The notes under the pieces are model-generated. The model saw only the letters and a list, made by a program, of their open reading frames with translations. It was not told the origin of the DNA and did not search any database. The translations under genes and the position numbers were made by a program. From Pelecanus crispus (taxonomy: Eukaryota; Chordata; Aves; Pelecaniformes; Pelecanidae), in assembly GCF_030463565.1 (NCBI RefSeq), contig NC_134643.1:168228491-168292490 (forward strand): a DNA stretch of 64,000 bases, given 5' to 3'. Positions 1 through 15,000 of this stretch are shown here, one piece after another; positions within the stretch are counted from its first letter, which is position 1; each line of letters starts with the position of its first letter.

Positions 1-3000
1 AGTCCTACTGGATGCCCATGTGAAGTTGCAGCCTAAGCAAAATATTCTGTAAGTAAAACATGATTTGAGGGCATTTTTTAATTTAGTTCTTTCAATTGGG
101 GTTGCTTTACCTAATTTTTACCTAATTTTGTTTTTATATAAATATTTAAAGACCAAAGCGAGATTATCCTCACCAAGTTTTGAATTTCTAAAAATTAGTT
201 GTCTGAGTCTGAACTAGTTGTCATTTGAGAGAAGGGAGCACTTCTGAGGAAAAATCTGTTTGATCTGAGATGCCTACTTGAAGAAAAAATGAATTGCTTT
301 CAGAAATGCCTGTTTATTTCCACAGCTTATAAAAGAAGAGAAGGGTGTCCAAACTAGATCCAAGGTTCAGCAAGATGAATTCCATGTTAAATATTTTAAA
401 TCTTCCTGTGAAATGGCTTTTTGTTTCCTCAGTAAATTACAGGTTTTTCATTTTCCTTTACCGTTTTACTAGTTCTGATCATTGTCTTGTTTTTCTTTGT
501 TTTTCATCATTCAATGACAAAAAAGTAATGGAGGACAGATATTAGTTACCTGTGCATTTTGTCACTGTTGTCACTACCTGGCAGACAATACTGCTTCAGT
601 CCTTGAGGAGAATATAGACTAGAACCTAATGTGCCTTTTCTGATGCGTAACAGCATAAGAGCAGCCAAGCTGCATCAGGCTAAAGGTCCATTTAGGTCAG
701 TCTGTCTGCAACAAGCCACAAGGAACTGCCTAGGTACGATAAAAAGAATAGGGCAACCAGGTACTTTGCCTGAGTATTTTCCTGGCTTTCGCGCATTTGG
801 AGATCAAAGAATTTCTGACCCAGATGTAGTTTCTAAATATTTAGCAACCCTCAATGAGTTTCTCTTTCACAAACTTTTCTGTTTTTCCCTTGACTTTATG
901 TAAAGTTTTAGTGCCCATAGTATCCTTTTCCAGGTGTTTTCACAGTTGAGCTATGTGGTGTATGAAGAACTGCTTTGTTTGTTTTGAGCCAGACTTTCAA
1001 TAACTTCATTTACTGTCTCTGTTGCTCTTCTGATTGGGAGAGAGACTAAGCACTCTCCTGCTCTCCAGATGCCAGTCATGATTTTATAAAGCTCTGCCAC
1101 GTTTGACTGCAGTCAGTTCATAGACTCATAGAATGGTTTGGGTTGGAAGGGACCTTAAAGATCATCTAGTTCCAACCCCTCTGTTATGGTCAGATGCACC
1201 TTCCACTAGACCAGGTTGCTCAAAGCCCCATTCAACCTGGCCTTGAACGCTTCCAGGGATGGGGCATCCACAAGTTCTTTGGGCAACATGTTCCAGTGCC
1301 TCACCACTCTTGTCTTCCTTGTATCTAATCTAAATCTACCCTCTTTCAGTTTAAAGCCATTACCCCTTCTCCTATCACTACATGCCCTTGTAAAAAGTCC
1401 CTCTCCAGCTTTCTTGTAGGTCCCCTTCACCTACTGAAAGGCTGCTATAAGGTCTCCCTGGAGCCTTCTCTTCTCCAGGCTGAACAACCCCAACTCTGTC
1501 AGCCCGTGTTCATAGGAGAGCTGTTCCAGCCCTCTATCCCTAGGTTACTAGTTATTCCTTGCCTGGAAGCTGTTCCAAAGGTTTTTTTTGTTTTCTGAGT
1601 TGTCCTTCTCTGAACTTTCTTAGTTTTAATATAACTTTTCTGAGATGAGAGCAACAGTCACATACACAGTATTCAAGATGTGGACAAACCATGGGGCCTG
1701 TATACTGTCATATAATCTTTTGCTTTGCTGACTGTTCCTACGGCACCCAGATGACACAAGCCTTCAGCAAGAGTTACTGACAATAACGAGAGTTGTAAAA
1801 AACAGGAAAAGCAATTACTTGTAGAACATGGCGCATCTCTATGCATTAATTATTTTTTATATCTTTTTAGAAAACTTGCTGTATTTCTTACTTCCCTCTG
1901 TCCTTTGATCTGATGCACACCTGATTATGTCCTGAACATCTGTCTAAACAATTTTATACTGATATGACATATTTCATTTTAATAGTTTTAAAATATCTAA
2001 TGTGAAGCGGCTATCCAAATGAAAAGCTGACTTCTTAAATCATCTCATTGAATTATTGCTTGTAAATATGAAGGTCTTCTGAAACATAGGTTCAACATTG
2101 CAGATTGTCATGTTGTTGTAGTAGCTCTCATGTACTATGAGATCAGTGGGTCTCTCATGTTCTTGTAGCAGCTATGATGGAGCTGTACGCTTTGTGGAAA
2201 TATTTGCAAGATGCACAGTGTTTTGTATAGCAGAAGCCAGCTTTGAATCTCTGTGATACTCCTTTAGAAAGACTGTGATTCCCTTGTTCTATTGTACAAT
2301 TTACCTCTTTTTGATAGTTGGCATAATTTTCAAGCTTTCAACCTACTGCTGCATATAGAACATTATCCACTGCTGCCATATGTGTAGTCAGGAATAGACA
2401 GCAGTTTATACAACTGTATTTCATAGATGGCTGCAGTTCTGTAAGCCAGTTAGCACATTATTAAGTGGTTTGGGTTGCAGGTTGGCAGCTGGAGACATCG
2501 CTACCTGTAGGTTTGCTAAAAAGTAAATGTAGAGGAAAACAAAGCTGAATAGCTGTTTCCATATGGATTTTTTCATGGAGCAGCTATTTTGTGCACTGCT
2601 GGGTTTGTCTTGGGAGAATTGATGGCTAATAGTAGAGGATTTTGCTGCAGATCTAGTATAAATAGCATTAGCTGCACGTATTCAGGATGATTCAAGGATG
2701 TGTTCTGGAAAACTACATGAAGTTGATCCCTGAACTGCTGCAACAGCGAAGTATTCACATAAAATCTCCATTTCTGATTCATAAAAATATCTGGTTTTAG
2801 CCATCATCTTCCCATTCCTCTCTCCCATTATACAAGCAGGCTTAATGTTGGAGTGCAGGGGTGGAGGGGAGGGTATTCTTCTAGGAAAATTTAATGATAC
2901 CAGACAGCGGAAGGCTTGGAAATCCTTAGACAGGTTATGATGGCTTTGCGCTCACAGAATTCCGGGTGACTGGCAGAATCCACCTTCCTAGTCTTTATCT

Positions 3001-6000
3001 CTTAATGCAGACAACTCGGTTCATGAGTAAGCATATATTTCTCCCTTTGGGAATCTGTATGTTCTAGCTATGGGTGTACATATGCTCTGTCACTTGTGAC
3101 TGGAAAATTTTCATTTGAAATTTTCATACTCTTGCTCCTCCTTACCTATTGATTGTGACATGGCATGCAAGATGGAGCTTGTCTACTCTCCTTCCTTCCT
3201 TTCACTGTCAGAAACTGTCCTAGTGTTTTCTGGTCCAGGTCAATTATTTGCTGGTCCCAAAGATCCTCAACGGAAGGATCTTTCTTGTCCTTTTCCTATA
3301 CCAGCTAAGATGGAACTGACTGTAATGATCAGAAGTCCTTTCAAGTAGCGTAGCAGAGACCAGAAGGATCCTTATGTGTTCTCAGCAGGGAATGAACTTC
3401 AAATATCTTCAGTTTTATCTCTCCCGGCTCTTCAGTCTGTGAAAGACTTTGTGCTTTAGTCATTGTGCCACTATTTGCAGCCTGTTTGACCAGAGTGTCT
3501 CATTGCTCAAAGTATTTGTTCCCTGGAGAAAGAGGATCTTCACATCAATATCTTGGACTTTTCAGCTTTCTGGAGTGTGTGCCAAACCTTTCAGTGACAT
3601 CTTCATGAGTTACATATGCCAGTGATGATGCTCAATTTAATCAAAATGTTTTGTATGACAAAAGATGGCTGTTAGGTTTGAGTTTCCCCTGCTATTATAG
3701 AACACCAAATCTGTTACACTTCATGCTATAAAGATATTATGGCCTGATCAGTCCAGGTATTTTTCATGAGAACAGTATCAAAATACCACCACACTAGGAG
3801 TTTTCTCCATTTTTTTTTCCTCTCAAGCCTCATATTTCTAGGGCTTTTTTCATTTAATGGAAATGTAGGGAATTGTAGTAGATGTGTTAAAATTGCTGTG
3901 AATGGAGAATGAATGGCAACGGGAGGGTGGGGAAGCCCCAGAAGGTAGAAAAAGCAAGAGAAGGGCTAGTAAGAAAGGCATGTATTGATTACAGGGCATC
4001 AAGACCCCAGCATGTCTATACGCAGCTATTCAAGACACCCATTTCAGGAAAAATAAAAGACAGATTATGCTCAGACTAAAACAAAGACTCAGGGTTAAGA
4101 GATGACGGCAGGAACATAAACAATGTCATAACCTTTGATCAGATAAGGCAAGAAAGGGCTGTGAGTAAATCCTAATGACTCCCAGAAACGTTAATTACTG
4201 TCAGCTTTTTTGTGCCTGAGTGCTGTACAGATTACTTGAATGCAAAGATCTTGTTCTCCTCTGTTGGTATTAGAATGTATGTGACATTGATATTGTTTTA
4301 AAATGTATGATCTCTTTTTGTTTGTTTATAGAATTGGATTTGTTTTCATTTTAAGTTTGAAAGAAGAAATTGATGGAAATGAAGATGCTGGAATAGCTCT
4401 TTGGAGAACTTTTAATTACATTGCAGAGGAATCTGACACCTCTCAAGCCTTTACCTCGATAATTAATGTTAGTTCTTTCACAAGAAATCACTTTTTTTTT
4501 TTTAAACTTATTACTTTTCTATATAGTTAGGATTTTGCTACCGTGTGACAACAAGATACATTTGCATTTACTTTACATGGAAACAAAGTATTAAAAACAC
4601 GTATAGCATTAATATGCTATAGAATGATTTGCAGAAATATTTTCCTCCTCCGGAAACCAACTTGTTCTTGTCATTTTACCAATCTACAGGCTTTCTTCAA
4701 GAATGTAAACAGGTAGATGCATACCTTACAGCTTTCAGTATATTTTTGTGAAAAATGATCCTGTATTATTTGCGTTAGCATGATGTGCCTGCCTTTGTGT
4801 TCTGTATCTCTTGGGGAGTACAGGCATTTTAATATCACTTTGGCAATCCCATAAGCTTTGAAAAACTCTTGGTTGTTCTGTAGTGTAGAAAGTGAAACCG
4901 AGTAAGATAAGTTCTTTTCTGGTCATGTTTGAGCTCTTCATGGGTGTAGAAAACACAGAAATATTCCAGGCTTGCAGCTTAATGAATGAGCCAGGTTTTC
5001 TGTGTGAGAGAATGCAGGTTCATGTAAAGACAGGAATTTCAAAGACAAGAGATGAATGAAGGGAAATAAAGTGAGCAGTCTATGTGAAGACTCTGCAGGC
5101 AAAATTGTATCAGAGAATATGGTATTAATACATAATATATTTTTCTTACTTTTGTGCCTAGAAACTAATGTCATGAACAAACTCAGAGAGCTTAAGATGT
5201 AAGGAATTGAGGTAACTAGGAGTACCTTGGAAGGGAAATAGAAATCCACAAATGTTAGGAGCTGACACGCATGCGTGACAATTATCTATGACCAGATCAC
5301 AAAATACCAATTTACACTGTGCTTTTTAAAATGTTGTGTTCCTCTGTTTACTTTGTTTCATAATATAAAAAGCAGGGGATGATAAATATAATGAAAAGAT
5401 AACAAAAGTAGAATCAATAAAATACAGGTTTGAGATATTCAGCGCTATAGAGAGAAATGTACTGTTCCTCATTTGAAAAGAAATGGATTGAATAATTTTC
5501 ACTTCCAATTTCTTTTGTATGTTTGAAAGTAATAAAATCTTATGCTAGGAAATAAAATAGCATTGGTAAGGAAAAATTATCACTGTAGGAAAATGTATCA
5601 CTGACTAATTCAGGCTTAGATTCATCCCATATAGATTTAGGTAACTACCCATGGTTAGGTAGTTTATAGTAAGAATTTAGATTCCTTCTCTAATAGGTGC
5701 GGAGAAATAACCTTTCACATTCAGCTCGCATAAGTGTATTTACTTTGCCACTTCAGATTTAGACTAAAGGTATAATAATAGATTAATCAGAACAGTGCTC
5801 TGATGAAAAATTGTGCATATGTGCAATAGTGATAATTACTACAGCAATATAAAAAACTGCAGTATAGCAATAAAGACAGTATGAAAGTATACCGATATAA
5901 AAATTACTACAGCACTATAAAAAGATATTTACTATTTATTTACTTTTATTAAATTATGATTGAAAATTTACTACATTTTACTTCTTTCTCTCTTTTATAA

Positions 6001-9000
6001 TTTTTACAGATGTACCATGAAGTGAAAGATGGAAATGTTCTAACAGTAAATCACGTGAAAGATGTTCTTAGAAGCGAATACCCCCATGCTGATATTCAGA
6101 GTATACTAGGTGTTCATTCCGAATATGATGAAGGGAGGAAGGTATGTTGAGAGCTAAGTGGTAAGAAATATTGCAGTGCGCAATTCATTGCATTTCCTAA
6201 GCTGAAAGATTGCTAGATGTTGAAGCACGTAAATACAGTATCTTTGAGTTAAATTTTTCTTCAGCCACCATTCAGGCATTAGCGGAAATGTTGAAAGGGT
6301 TTCTGCATTACTACTCTCACTATTAAAATTTGCTATTGGCTGCTGCTTTCAGGAGCACAAGTTTTTTTTTACTAAGCATGTCAAGGGGTCTTTCTCGCAC
6401 TGCAGATATTGTTTACCTGTGCCTTCTGGGTGAGGAGCTGAAGCCTGTCTTCTAGGCGAATCATTGGTTCCTTTAATTGTGCTTTGTGGTTATAATTTCC
6501 GTTGGGAAAGAGAGCTATGGATTTTGATTTAAGGGCTGTGGAGAAGACATTTTTATCTATAATTGATTATGTAGACAATTTTCTGCTAAAACGTATGTAA
6601 AAATACTGTTTTACTTCATGTGTCTTCAGCCATGCCATCTATACAATCTTGTGTTTCTGACACACGCCATCCATTTTATTTATTTCCTTTTAAAATTTGT
6701 TATATAACATATAATATATTCCTTTAAAAAGGTGCATCTGGGCAGCCAGAAAAAAAGGTGCCGTTTGCCTTACGCTGCTTGTTCCTCACGGAGTCGCGTG
6801 GAGGCTTTGTATAGAAGGGCAGTTTGAATCTGCCCTGGAAACAGCTGGATATGCTTCGGGGAGGAGAGCTTCCCACAGAGACTATTAAAGGAAGAAAAAT
6901 AGACGGGGGCCCACCAAGAGGAAGCCCCCTGTATGAGCAGGGACTATGAGGCTGCAGTGAAGATCCGGGAGGAGACAGTGGGGTGACAGAAAGATGGACG
7001 GATGGATACGGCCATAGAGCTTGTACCCATCCAGAAAGTGACACTGAAAGAAAACATGAAAGGACGCGGAATAGGAAGGAGGAATTATTTACAATACATT
7101 TTTATTTCTGTTTGCCTCACTGAATTTTCTCTGTTTGGGAAAAATTAGCCTGTTCTGTTTTCTTACCAAATAAGGCTTGACTTCTGAACGTAAAAGCGTT
7201 TTCAGGGTTTTAGGGGTGATGTCTTTGGGGAAGAGGTCTAGGTTGAATACACCTCAAACTGTGACTGTCTCAAGGTCCTTCTCCAATGTTATTTGCTTAA
7301 TATTTTTTGCTAAGAATATTAAGCAAAATAAAATAATATTTCTCAGCATGATGAGAAAGCAAAAGTTTAAAACCCCACATATAGATCTATAAATTTTTTT
7401 GTCATTCTAGTTGAAAAATGAGGCCCATTTGTCCTGTCTGGTTTCCAAACATTTCCTGTTTTGTCCCTGCTGCTCATGAGAAGGTGTGGCAGTGAATAGA
7501 GCTTGGAGACTAGAGTTCATTGTCTCTTGATATTCGTTTTATTTTTTGCTACAGTCAGCCACAGTCTATTTAATCCCGTGAAATTTCTGATATGATCAGG
7601 CAGGAGCAACCTTCTATAAAAAGACTGGCCTGGGTCCATTGCCTCAAGCTCTGTTTAATGGCGTGCCCTTTAACAGAGAAGAGATGGATGCTGCAGAGTT
7701 AGAGACAGTTATTCTTCAGAGGATTATTGATGCCACCGGGTTCTTCCAGAGGGCAGTGTTCATGGTATGTTTAACATTTCTGAATGAACGCGAGATGAAG
7801 TATTTGGCAGTGGATTGTTTGAGTCATGCTTATATATTACATTTTTTGTAATGAGATGGCTTGAAATTAATAATATGACAACTGAACTTACATTGTTACG
7901 TTAATGTGTGGTCATCATTTTGAAACAGTATATTTAGACTATATAAGATTGAAGGATCAACTAAGCATATAGTAATCGTATGGAATTTTTCAACCAGAAA
8001 CTGAGAATGTATTGCAGTTGTTCACTGAAAAATTTGTATCTGATATTTTGAAATACTATCTGTGTGATATACAGTTTTGACTTGACATTATCCACAACTT
8101 GGTGTATATAGAAGCTTTAAGCTCAGTTGAAAGATTGTACAAATACTTGGTCTTTGTTTATCTTGAAACCATAAAAGTACAGATTTAATTTTTTTCTCTT
8201 ATTACAGGGTTTGTTAAATGATCATGTAAATGCAATGGATTTTCTTATGGATCAGCACAATGTAGTTTCCCGTATAAACCCCATTATTCTTGGAGCAGAA
8301 AGAAGATACATACATTTCAGATCCACATCTGGTAACTACTTTTCTTGGATTGGCTGTTGTTATGATTTTCCTTTTTTTAAGTCTAACTCATTGTGTTTTA
8401 CATTTTGTAGTTCCATTTGATGTGGAAGACTTCTCTACGTTCTCCTTTTTGGACTCACAAGATAAAAGTGCTGTAATTTCAGACAACATGAAGTATTTAA
8501 CAAAAAAGGGTATATTAATTTTCTATATGGGAGATATATATGGGTATTACAAATTGTTGAAATTTGCCAGTAGAATATCCCAAGTAAGTACGTACCCGAA
8601 GGATCCCATGTAAATAAGTATATTTCCCAGTATTCCAGTATCTTCTTTCAGGAGCCAGATCATATCCTAATATTATTCTAAATAATAAATAAATACAAAA
8701 TAAATTATAATAACAAGATAGTTATTTTAAATTTTGTAGTTTTGAAATGGGACAGATGTCATCGCCAGTTGTTTTTTGGTTTACAGACATGAAGTTAAAA
8801 GGTTTTGTAAGACTTCTGCAGCTTCGAAAACAGACTCAGTTTTCATATGTAGTTTTACCTGAGAGTATTAAAAAGAGTATATTCAGTTTTCAAGTGACTC
8901 TCATGTGCAGCATTATCGAGTCAAGACTTTGTAATATCTGTATCAAAGTTAGGCATTTCTGCAGTTTAAGAGAGAATTTATTTTATTTCTTATTTGTTAG

Positions 9001-12000
9001 CATTCAGTGTCTCTTTATTATTTTTCCTCTAGTTGATTGTTTAATTTTGGTATCTGAAGCTTTGTCTTTCTATAGAAAAGAAAAAATACATAAATTCTGA
9101 TGGATTATCACTCATTTATACATTTTATCTTACTAAAACTCACACTTTTTTGTACACTTAAGATAATTTTGATGTAAAATATTCTTATTGCATATGCAAG
9201 TACTTTCCCTCTAAGTTAGAAAAAATTATAATTACAACAGTGGGGGCATAATACTGTATGGAATTTTGCATTAGTCTGTACCTTGTTAACATCTAGGAGT
9301 AGATAGTTAAAAACTGCTCATTTACATCAGTCTATCAAGGAACAGAATAATCCTGTTAGCAAAGTGCTATTCTTTCAGTAATTATTATGTGCTGTTAACA
9401 TAGTTTTTACTTGTTCCATTATCAGAAGGAAATGCTATATAATTACATTTCTTTAGAATAAAATTATTTGACTGTATTTGATTCTCTGTCTACAACCACA
9501 CGGACATCCCAGCGAGTTGTCAGATGATGACTGGCTTTCAGTCTGTAGGCTCATTTCTAAGATTCAGATCTCTTGTGTAAAACCATAACCTTTAAGCTGG
9601 AATCTACATTTCAAATCTCTGTCCCCAGTGTGTTTCTCTAGACCCCAACAACGCTTAATCATAACCTCTTCCTAGAATCTCACCAGAACCTTGTAAAATT
9701 CCTGTCTATAAGTATTACCTTTTAGGGGATATATGATAGACCTGAATAGACTGATATTCTTCTACAAATTTTGCAGAATTTTTCATGTACCATTGCCCTT
9801 CTATGAAGAATAAAGAACAGGAGGCTATAGACCAGGAAAAAGGGAAATTTCTGCATATACGCCTATACTGTAGTTTACTTTCTTTGGGCTGTATTTGGTA
9901 TATACCTGTTTGTGTCCAGAAATGGTAAGTTTTGTCCTGCCTTTGGTTGAAGGACTCTCCCTTTGCTGCCAGGGAAAGCGAATGGCCTCAGGCATTCTTG
10001 TAACTACTTAATTCTTTTCATTTCTGGCGCTATGACCAGACTTCATCAAATGTTCAGAAGAAACCTATGGTAAAGCAGGTCTCGTTAATTGGAGCTAGCT
10101 ATTATTTAGGGTAATCTTGTTTCAGTGGTACAACAATACATTGGCTATTTTAGTGACTTTTTCATATTAACATGATAAAGTACCTCCTAAGAATTTTCAA
10201 TTCAGAGGGCAAAAGATTCTCATGTGGCAAAGAATAGTCTTACAGTTGAAGTCGACAGTCAAACATACACATAAACTTCAAAATCTCAAACAGAATTAAT
10301 TAATTATTCATTACTTGTGAGAAGATTCTCCAGAATGTAAAGCAGGATTATCTTTAATTTTCAGATGAAGATGCATTATATGCTGTTACTATCTGGATTA
10401 TTGCTGATTTTGATAAGCCAGCTGGCAGACGACTGCTTTCTAATGCCTTGAAACACCTGGTGAGTTTCTAGCAGTTTTTATTGAAATAATTATTATGAAT
10501 ATGTTCTTATGTGCACATTCAAAAATTACACTCTTAAATAAAGGTCTAACAATATTTTTTTGTGGGTCGTGAAGGCTTATGAGACTGTGCTTTCATTTTG
10601 CTCTACTCTCCTGCAGCACTGGCATCTTACATGCCTGTAAATGATCATTTGATTCATGGACTCCTGACACAGGAGAGAAACTATGACGCTGTGCGTTAAA
10701 GGGGTGAATTTCCTCCCAATTACAGAGTGAATTCCCAATTACAGGGTGAATTTCTTTCCCAGTTACCCTCTCCCATGAGGTAACCTAGCATGTTACCTGG
10801 GCCAGGGAAGTTAGGGTAATGCCCGTTCATGTGAACCATTATGCAGTGTTCTCCAGTATCATATGGCATAACTGTGGCCATGAAGTGACCATTTTTCCAC
10901 GTACTGTTTGTATTCTTCTGAGACAGATTACTTTTTTGTGTGTTTTTTAATATGCTAGGAGGATCAGCTACATTTAGGAGTTTGCTTATTTTTAAGTTCT
11001 TCAGTATTAATAATAGAATTTAACGTATACAAGTAAATGTCACAGGAATATAAATGACAAAAAAACTCAGTTCTGGGGAGTTTAGAAGAGTACTTAGACT
11101 GAAATTGGGGAAACATCTAGATTTAATAATCAGGAATGAAAAAAGGATGCATCATAAGGGAATTACAAAATCGGTATGTTGGAGAGAGCATGTGATACCA
11201 AGTATGTTCTAAAAAGAGGCTTAAAAAATTGCAAGGAGGGATATGCAGTACAAGTCCTTGCTAGAGGAAGAATATTTAATTTATCTGACTGCTAGATCTG
11301 TGTCCCAAGCTTGACATATATTCCTGCTGTAGTTTCACTATTTTCCCCTTTCAGTGAGGAAAATATGCCATAGGTCCCAACTCCAGGAAGCAAGAACTGT
11401 CTGGGCAAGTCCCCATGTGTTAGTGAGCAGTATCTAGTAAAAGCATTAGAAAAAGCTGTTCTGAACAAGGTTTGTTGGCTCTTCTATGAAATAGCAGTTT
11501 AATTGATTATGTTCATTCTAATTCATAGATTTGATTTAGTTAAACCTCCTTTCCAGTTGTACTGCTTGATCTAATGATTTCTGAGTTTTGTGACAAACAG
11601 AAACATAGTATTTTTTAAAAGTCCATTGATTTCTATAGTGGTTCTCTACTCCTTTCTATTCCTTCTTGTCTGTTGGGTCAGGGTCTAGTAGAATTTCTGA
11701 TAGGTGCAGAACTGGCACAGACACCTCTTGTGCATGACTTGCCATTGGCCTTTGAAGAAAATTGTGCAAGAATCTGTGAGGGGAAGGGACTGAAAGGAAC
11801 TCACTTTTCACTATTCCAGCTAATATATAATATATTCTTTTGAAAACTACTAATATTTTTAACGTCATTTGAAAAAAGTAGAGATGTCTTAGCTGGACTT
11901 CCGGATGTCATCTGGTTCAGCCTCCCACTCAGCGGGACTATTGCCATCATTAGACAGGTCAGCTGTGGCTGTGCCTGAAGGAGTCCTGAAAATTTCCAAG

Positions 12001-15000
12001 GGGATGACTCCATCCCTTCCCTTGATAGAATCGTCTAGGTTGGATCATCAAGTCCAACCATTAAATAATTTGCTCTGGTGTTGCACTGCCTTCCTAGTGT
12101 AGTTTTTGCTAATGTCTGCCAAGCCAAAATCTGTGGCCGTTACCCCGGTTATATTGTTTGCCACTATGAAGAAGAGTTTGGGTCTGTCTTGTTTTTCGCT
12201 CCCCCTTCAGTAGTTGTTGGTTGCTCTTAGGGTTCTCTGTAGCCTCCTCTTCACCAGACTGAGCAAGCCCAGCCTCTTCAATGCCTCCTCATCAGTCTCT
12301 GACCATCTTGGTAGCCCTTTGCTGAAGCCTCTCCAGCATCTCAACATCTTTACTGCACTGGGGTTACCAAAACCAGGCACAGCAGTCCAAGTGCAGCCTC
12401 ACAAGTACTGAGTAGAGGAGAATAAGAACTTCCCTTGATCAGCTTGTCATGTGTCTCCTAATGTAGCTTAGTATGCTGCTTGTCTCCTTTCAAGTGAGAG
12501 AGAGCATGCTTCTCAAGAACAGTTTAAAGAACACATTTTTCAAGCTTTTTAAATAAGTGTTTTAACAAAATTTTCTCAAGAACTGCAGTTTGTAGATTAC
12601 CATTTAAGTATGTTGAATACCACTGACTTTATCCTTTTTTTTATTTTTTATTGCAACAGAGAATTTACCTTTTCTTCAGTTAGTGGCACTATTTGATTCT
12701 AGCTTTGAATCAACACTCTTTCTAGTAAGATTTAAGTGGCATCACCGATTTTAGCAAGTGAAAGATTTTCCTGCTGATTAAGATTAAAGTGATAAGTGGA
12801 TAACCTTTCTTGTGTTTATTTTATAATCAGTTTGATATTTTCTGAAAAATAGGAAAAAAATCTACAAAACAGGTTCTGAAGTCTGTAAATAAACACTTGT
12901 GTATGTCCTTTGTTAAAAAAACACTGCTGCAGAATGCTCAAATGCAATTGTTCTGTCAAAAAGAAAAATCTTCTGTTTAAAGATATGTATTACAGAGTAG
13001 GTAAATCCTTACTAATACCATTTTTACTCCTAGTTGAAGTTCTGAATTAAGCATTGATGTATGTTTTCTAAAGACAAATAGCTGCAAAAAAATAAATACT
13101 TAAGGGCATTTCACAGAGTTATAATAGATATGAATACATTAGGTTACAGCAGATGGAACTGTAAAATAGTGTATTATTGTGTATTTTTCTTTGCAGAAAA
13201 CAAGCAGTCATACACGAGTTGGGATTTTGAACAATCCTTCATCAAAAATAAAGGAAGATAACACAGCCATTGCAAGAGGAATTTTGGCTGCTTTTCTAAC
13301 CCAAAACAACAGCAACTTTAAAAGTTTCCTAAGTAAACTCACTAAGGAAGAGACAGCAAAATCCATTGCTGCTGGAACTAAAATTGCTAAATTCCTCATC
13401 CCAGTGAGTGCAAACTAAATTAGACTACTCTCTTTTTCATTTTACATATATATTATTGTAAGGAGATGTTGTTGAGAGTAACGGTGTTTGGCCAAATGCT
13501 ATGAAGTTTATAACCTTTATACAGTTTCTGCACAAGCAGACTTAGATTTTTGACAACTTATGTGATGAAGAATAGAGAATTTCTCTAAAGCAAAGGAAGA
13601 AGATAAAAGAGTACTGAAAAATACAGAGTGCAGATACTGGATTATTGAGACCAAAGTAGTTTAGTTTTTAATGGGTTTGTTTTGTTTTAAAGCTCTCAAT
13701 TAAAATTACAGTATTAATATTTGTCAAGAATTAAGACTTCAGAAGTAACTGTTTTTACCTTGCTGTTGTGGTTGTGAGTGGTAATAGGCACAGACTGAAG
13801 CAGTTGAGGTTAATGAGCATTGTACACTTCTGGCCATCATTTTCTGGTACGTTTCTATGAAAATTCATTGGTTTAAAATACAAATGTTGCCAACTTCAAA
13901 GCTCACATGTAGTGTAGAGCTGAGTTACCAAAAAGCAGCTTTAAACTACAGTTTTTGTTTCAGAAAGAGCTGTAAATTGTAGTATTTTTAAATAGGAAGA
14001 TTTGGAAGACTAAGAGAACTCTCTGGCACCATATTGAAAAATTAATTAGGGGGTTTGGGTCATGTTCTTATTTCATTGTCTAATAAATTTTGAAAGACAA
14101 AGAGATAGCTAATTAAGCAGTGTATGCATGTTACTAATTTATTTTGTTATATTAACTGTATCTGAATGAATCTGTTAGCACAGTCTGTATATTTCTAATG
14201 AAGAAATACATATCAGTAGAGTTTAATATAGCAGGATAATTTTGATAGGTGAGGCACAGTGTCATTGTGTGCATGGCAAAGTTCCAGCATTTTTTTCCCA
14301 CTTTGAACATTGATTTGTTGTGTGTCTTACTGGATGATGTTGGCTTCCCCAAAACATGTTTAAGCTGTATCCAGTGACCATGTTAAAATGACTGTTAGGT
14401 TTTCAGATTAGTATGGAGTTTTTCTACATTTTTCCTAAAGGTGAGAATACAGTTCAGTTGTTAACAGAGTATGTTATTTTTCATGCAGCTGTGTGCTGGA
14501 TCTTAGAAAAAGTGTTTAACCCGAGGCTCAGCTTTCTTCTCATGGTTATTCACAGTTGCCCAAGGGTAAAAATTGCACACTAGCTAGTTAGGAGACTGTG
14601 GCTCTGCACCAGTAGTCATGTATTACATTGAAGCTAAGGTTGTGGTTTATTCTGATTTCTGGTTACTATATAACTTGAAGAAAATCTTTGCTTACCTCAG
14701 CTGTTACACCGTTTTGCCGAATCGTTCCATCATCTCATACTTTACCTTTGCTTTAGGGAATGGATGACAATACTTTTGAGAAGAAGTACAACACTTTAGG
14801 ACTGGATATAATTAAAACCCACCAGATGTTCTGCCAGGAGGTTCTTAAGCTGCTTCCTGGGCAAATGGCTGTTATGAGCAATGGCAGGGTAAGAAAGAAA
14901 TTAATTAATCTCTCAGTCTTTTTGCAGGTACTTTTTATTTCCTGGAACTTCAGTCTCAAGCTAAAGAAAATGCATTATATTGATTTCTCACTTTTTCATC

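Larger units (their letters stand above)
1..4331 (+). other. UGGT2 intron upstream of e1 (partial)
   Basis: No UGGT2 exon was recognised. The interval holds the nested CR1 copies at 621-1790 and otherwise AT-rich unique sequence from 1791 to 4331 in which I see nothing further. Confidence 0.8.

Noticed and set aside
1-50. Possible exon ending at a perfect gtaagt donor (reads [15 protein letters not shown])
   Set aside because: The UGGT2 exon before e1 must end in two bases of an Arg codon and encode the residues before RIGFVF. This peptide and phase do not fit.
631-903. 90-codon plus-strand frame
   Set aside because: It overlaps the old minus-strand CR1 relic and has no protein similarity.
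4938-5249. 103-codon minus-strand frame
   Set aside because: Low-complexity Leu/Ser/Phe frame in AT-rich intron with no homology or gene signals.
8747-9100. 117-codon hydrophobic plus-strand frame
   Set aside because: T-rich intronic sequence gives long Phe/Leu/Ile frames by chance. It does not fit between e5 and e6, which join directly at a split Asp codon.
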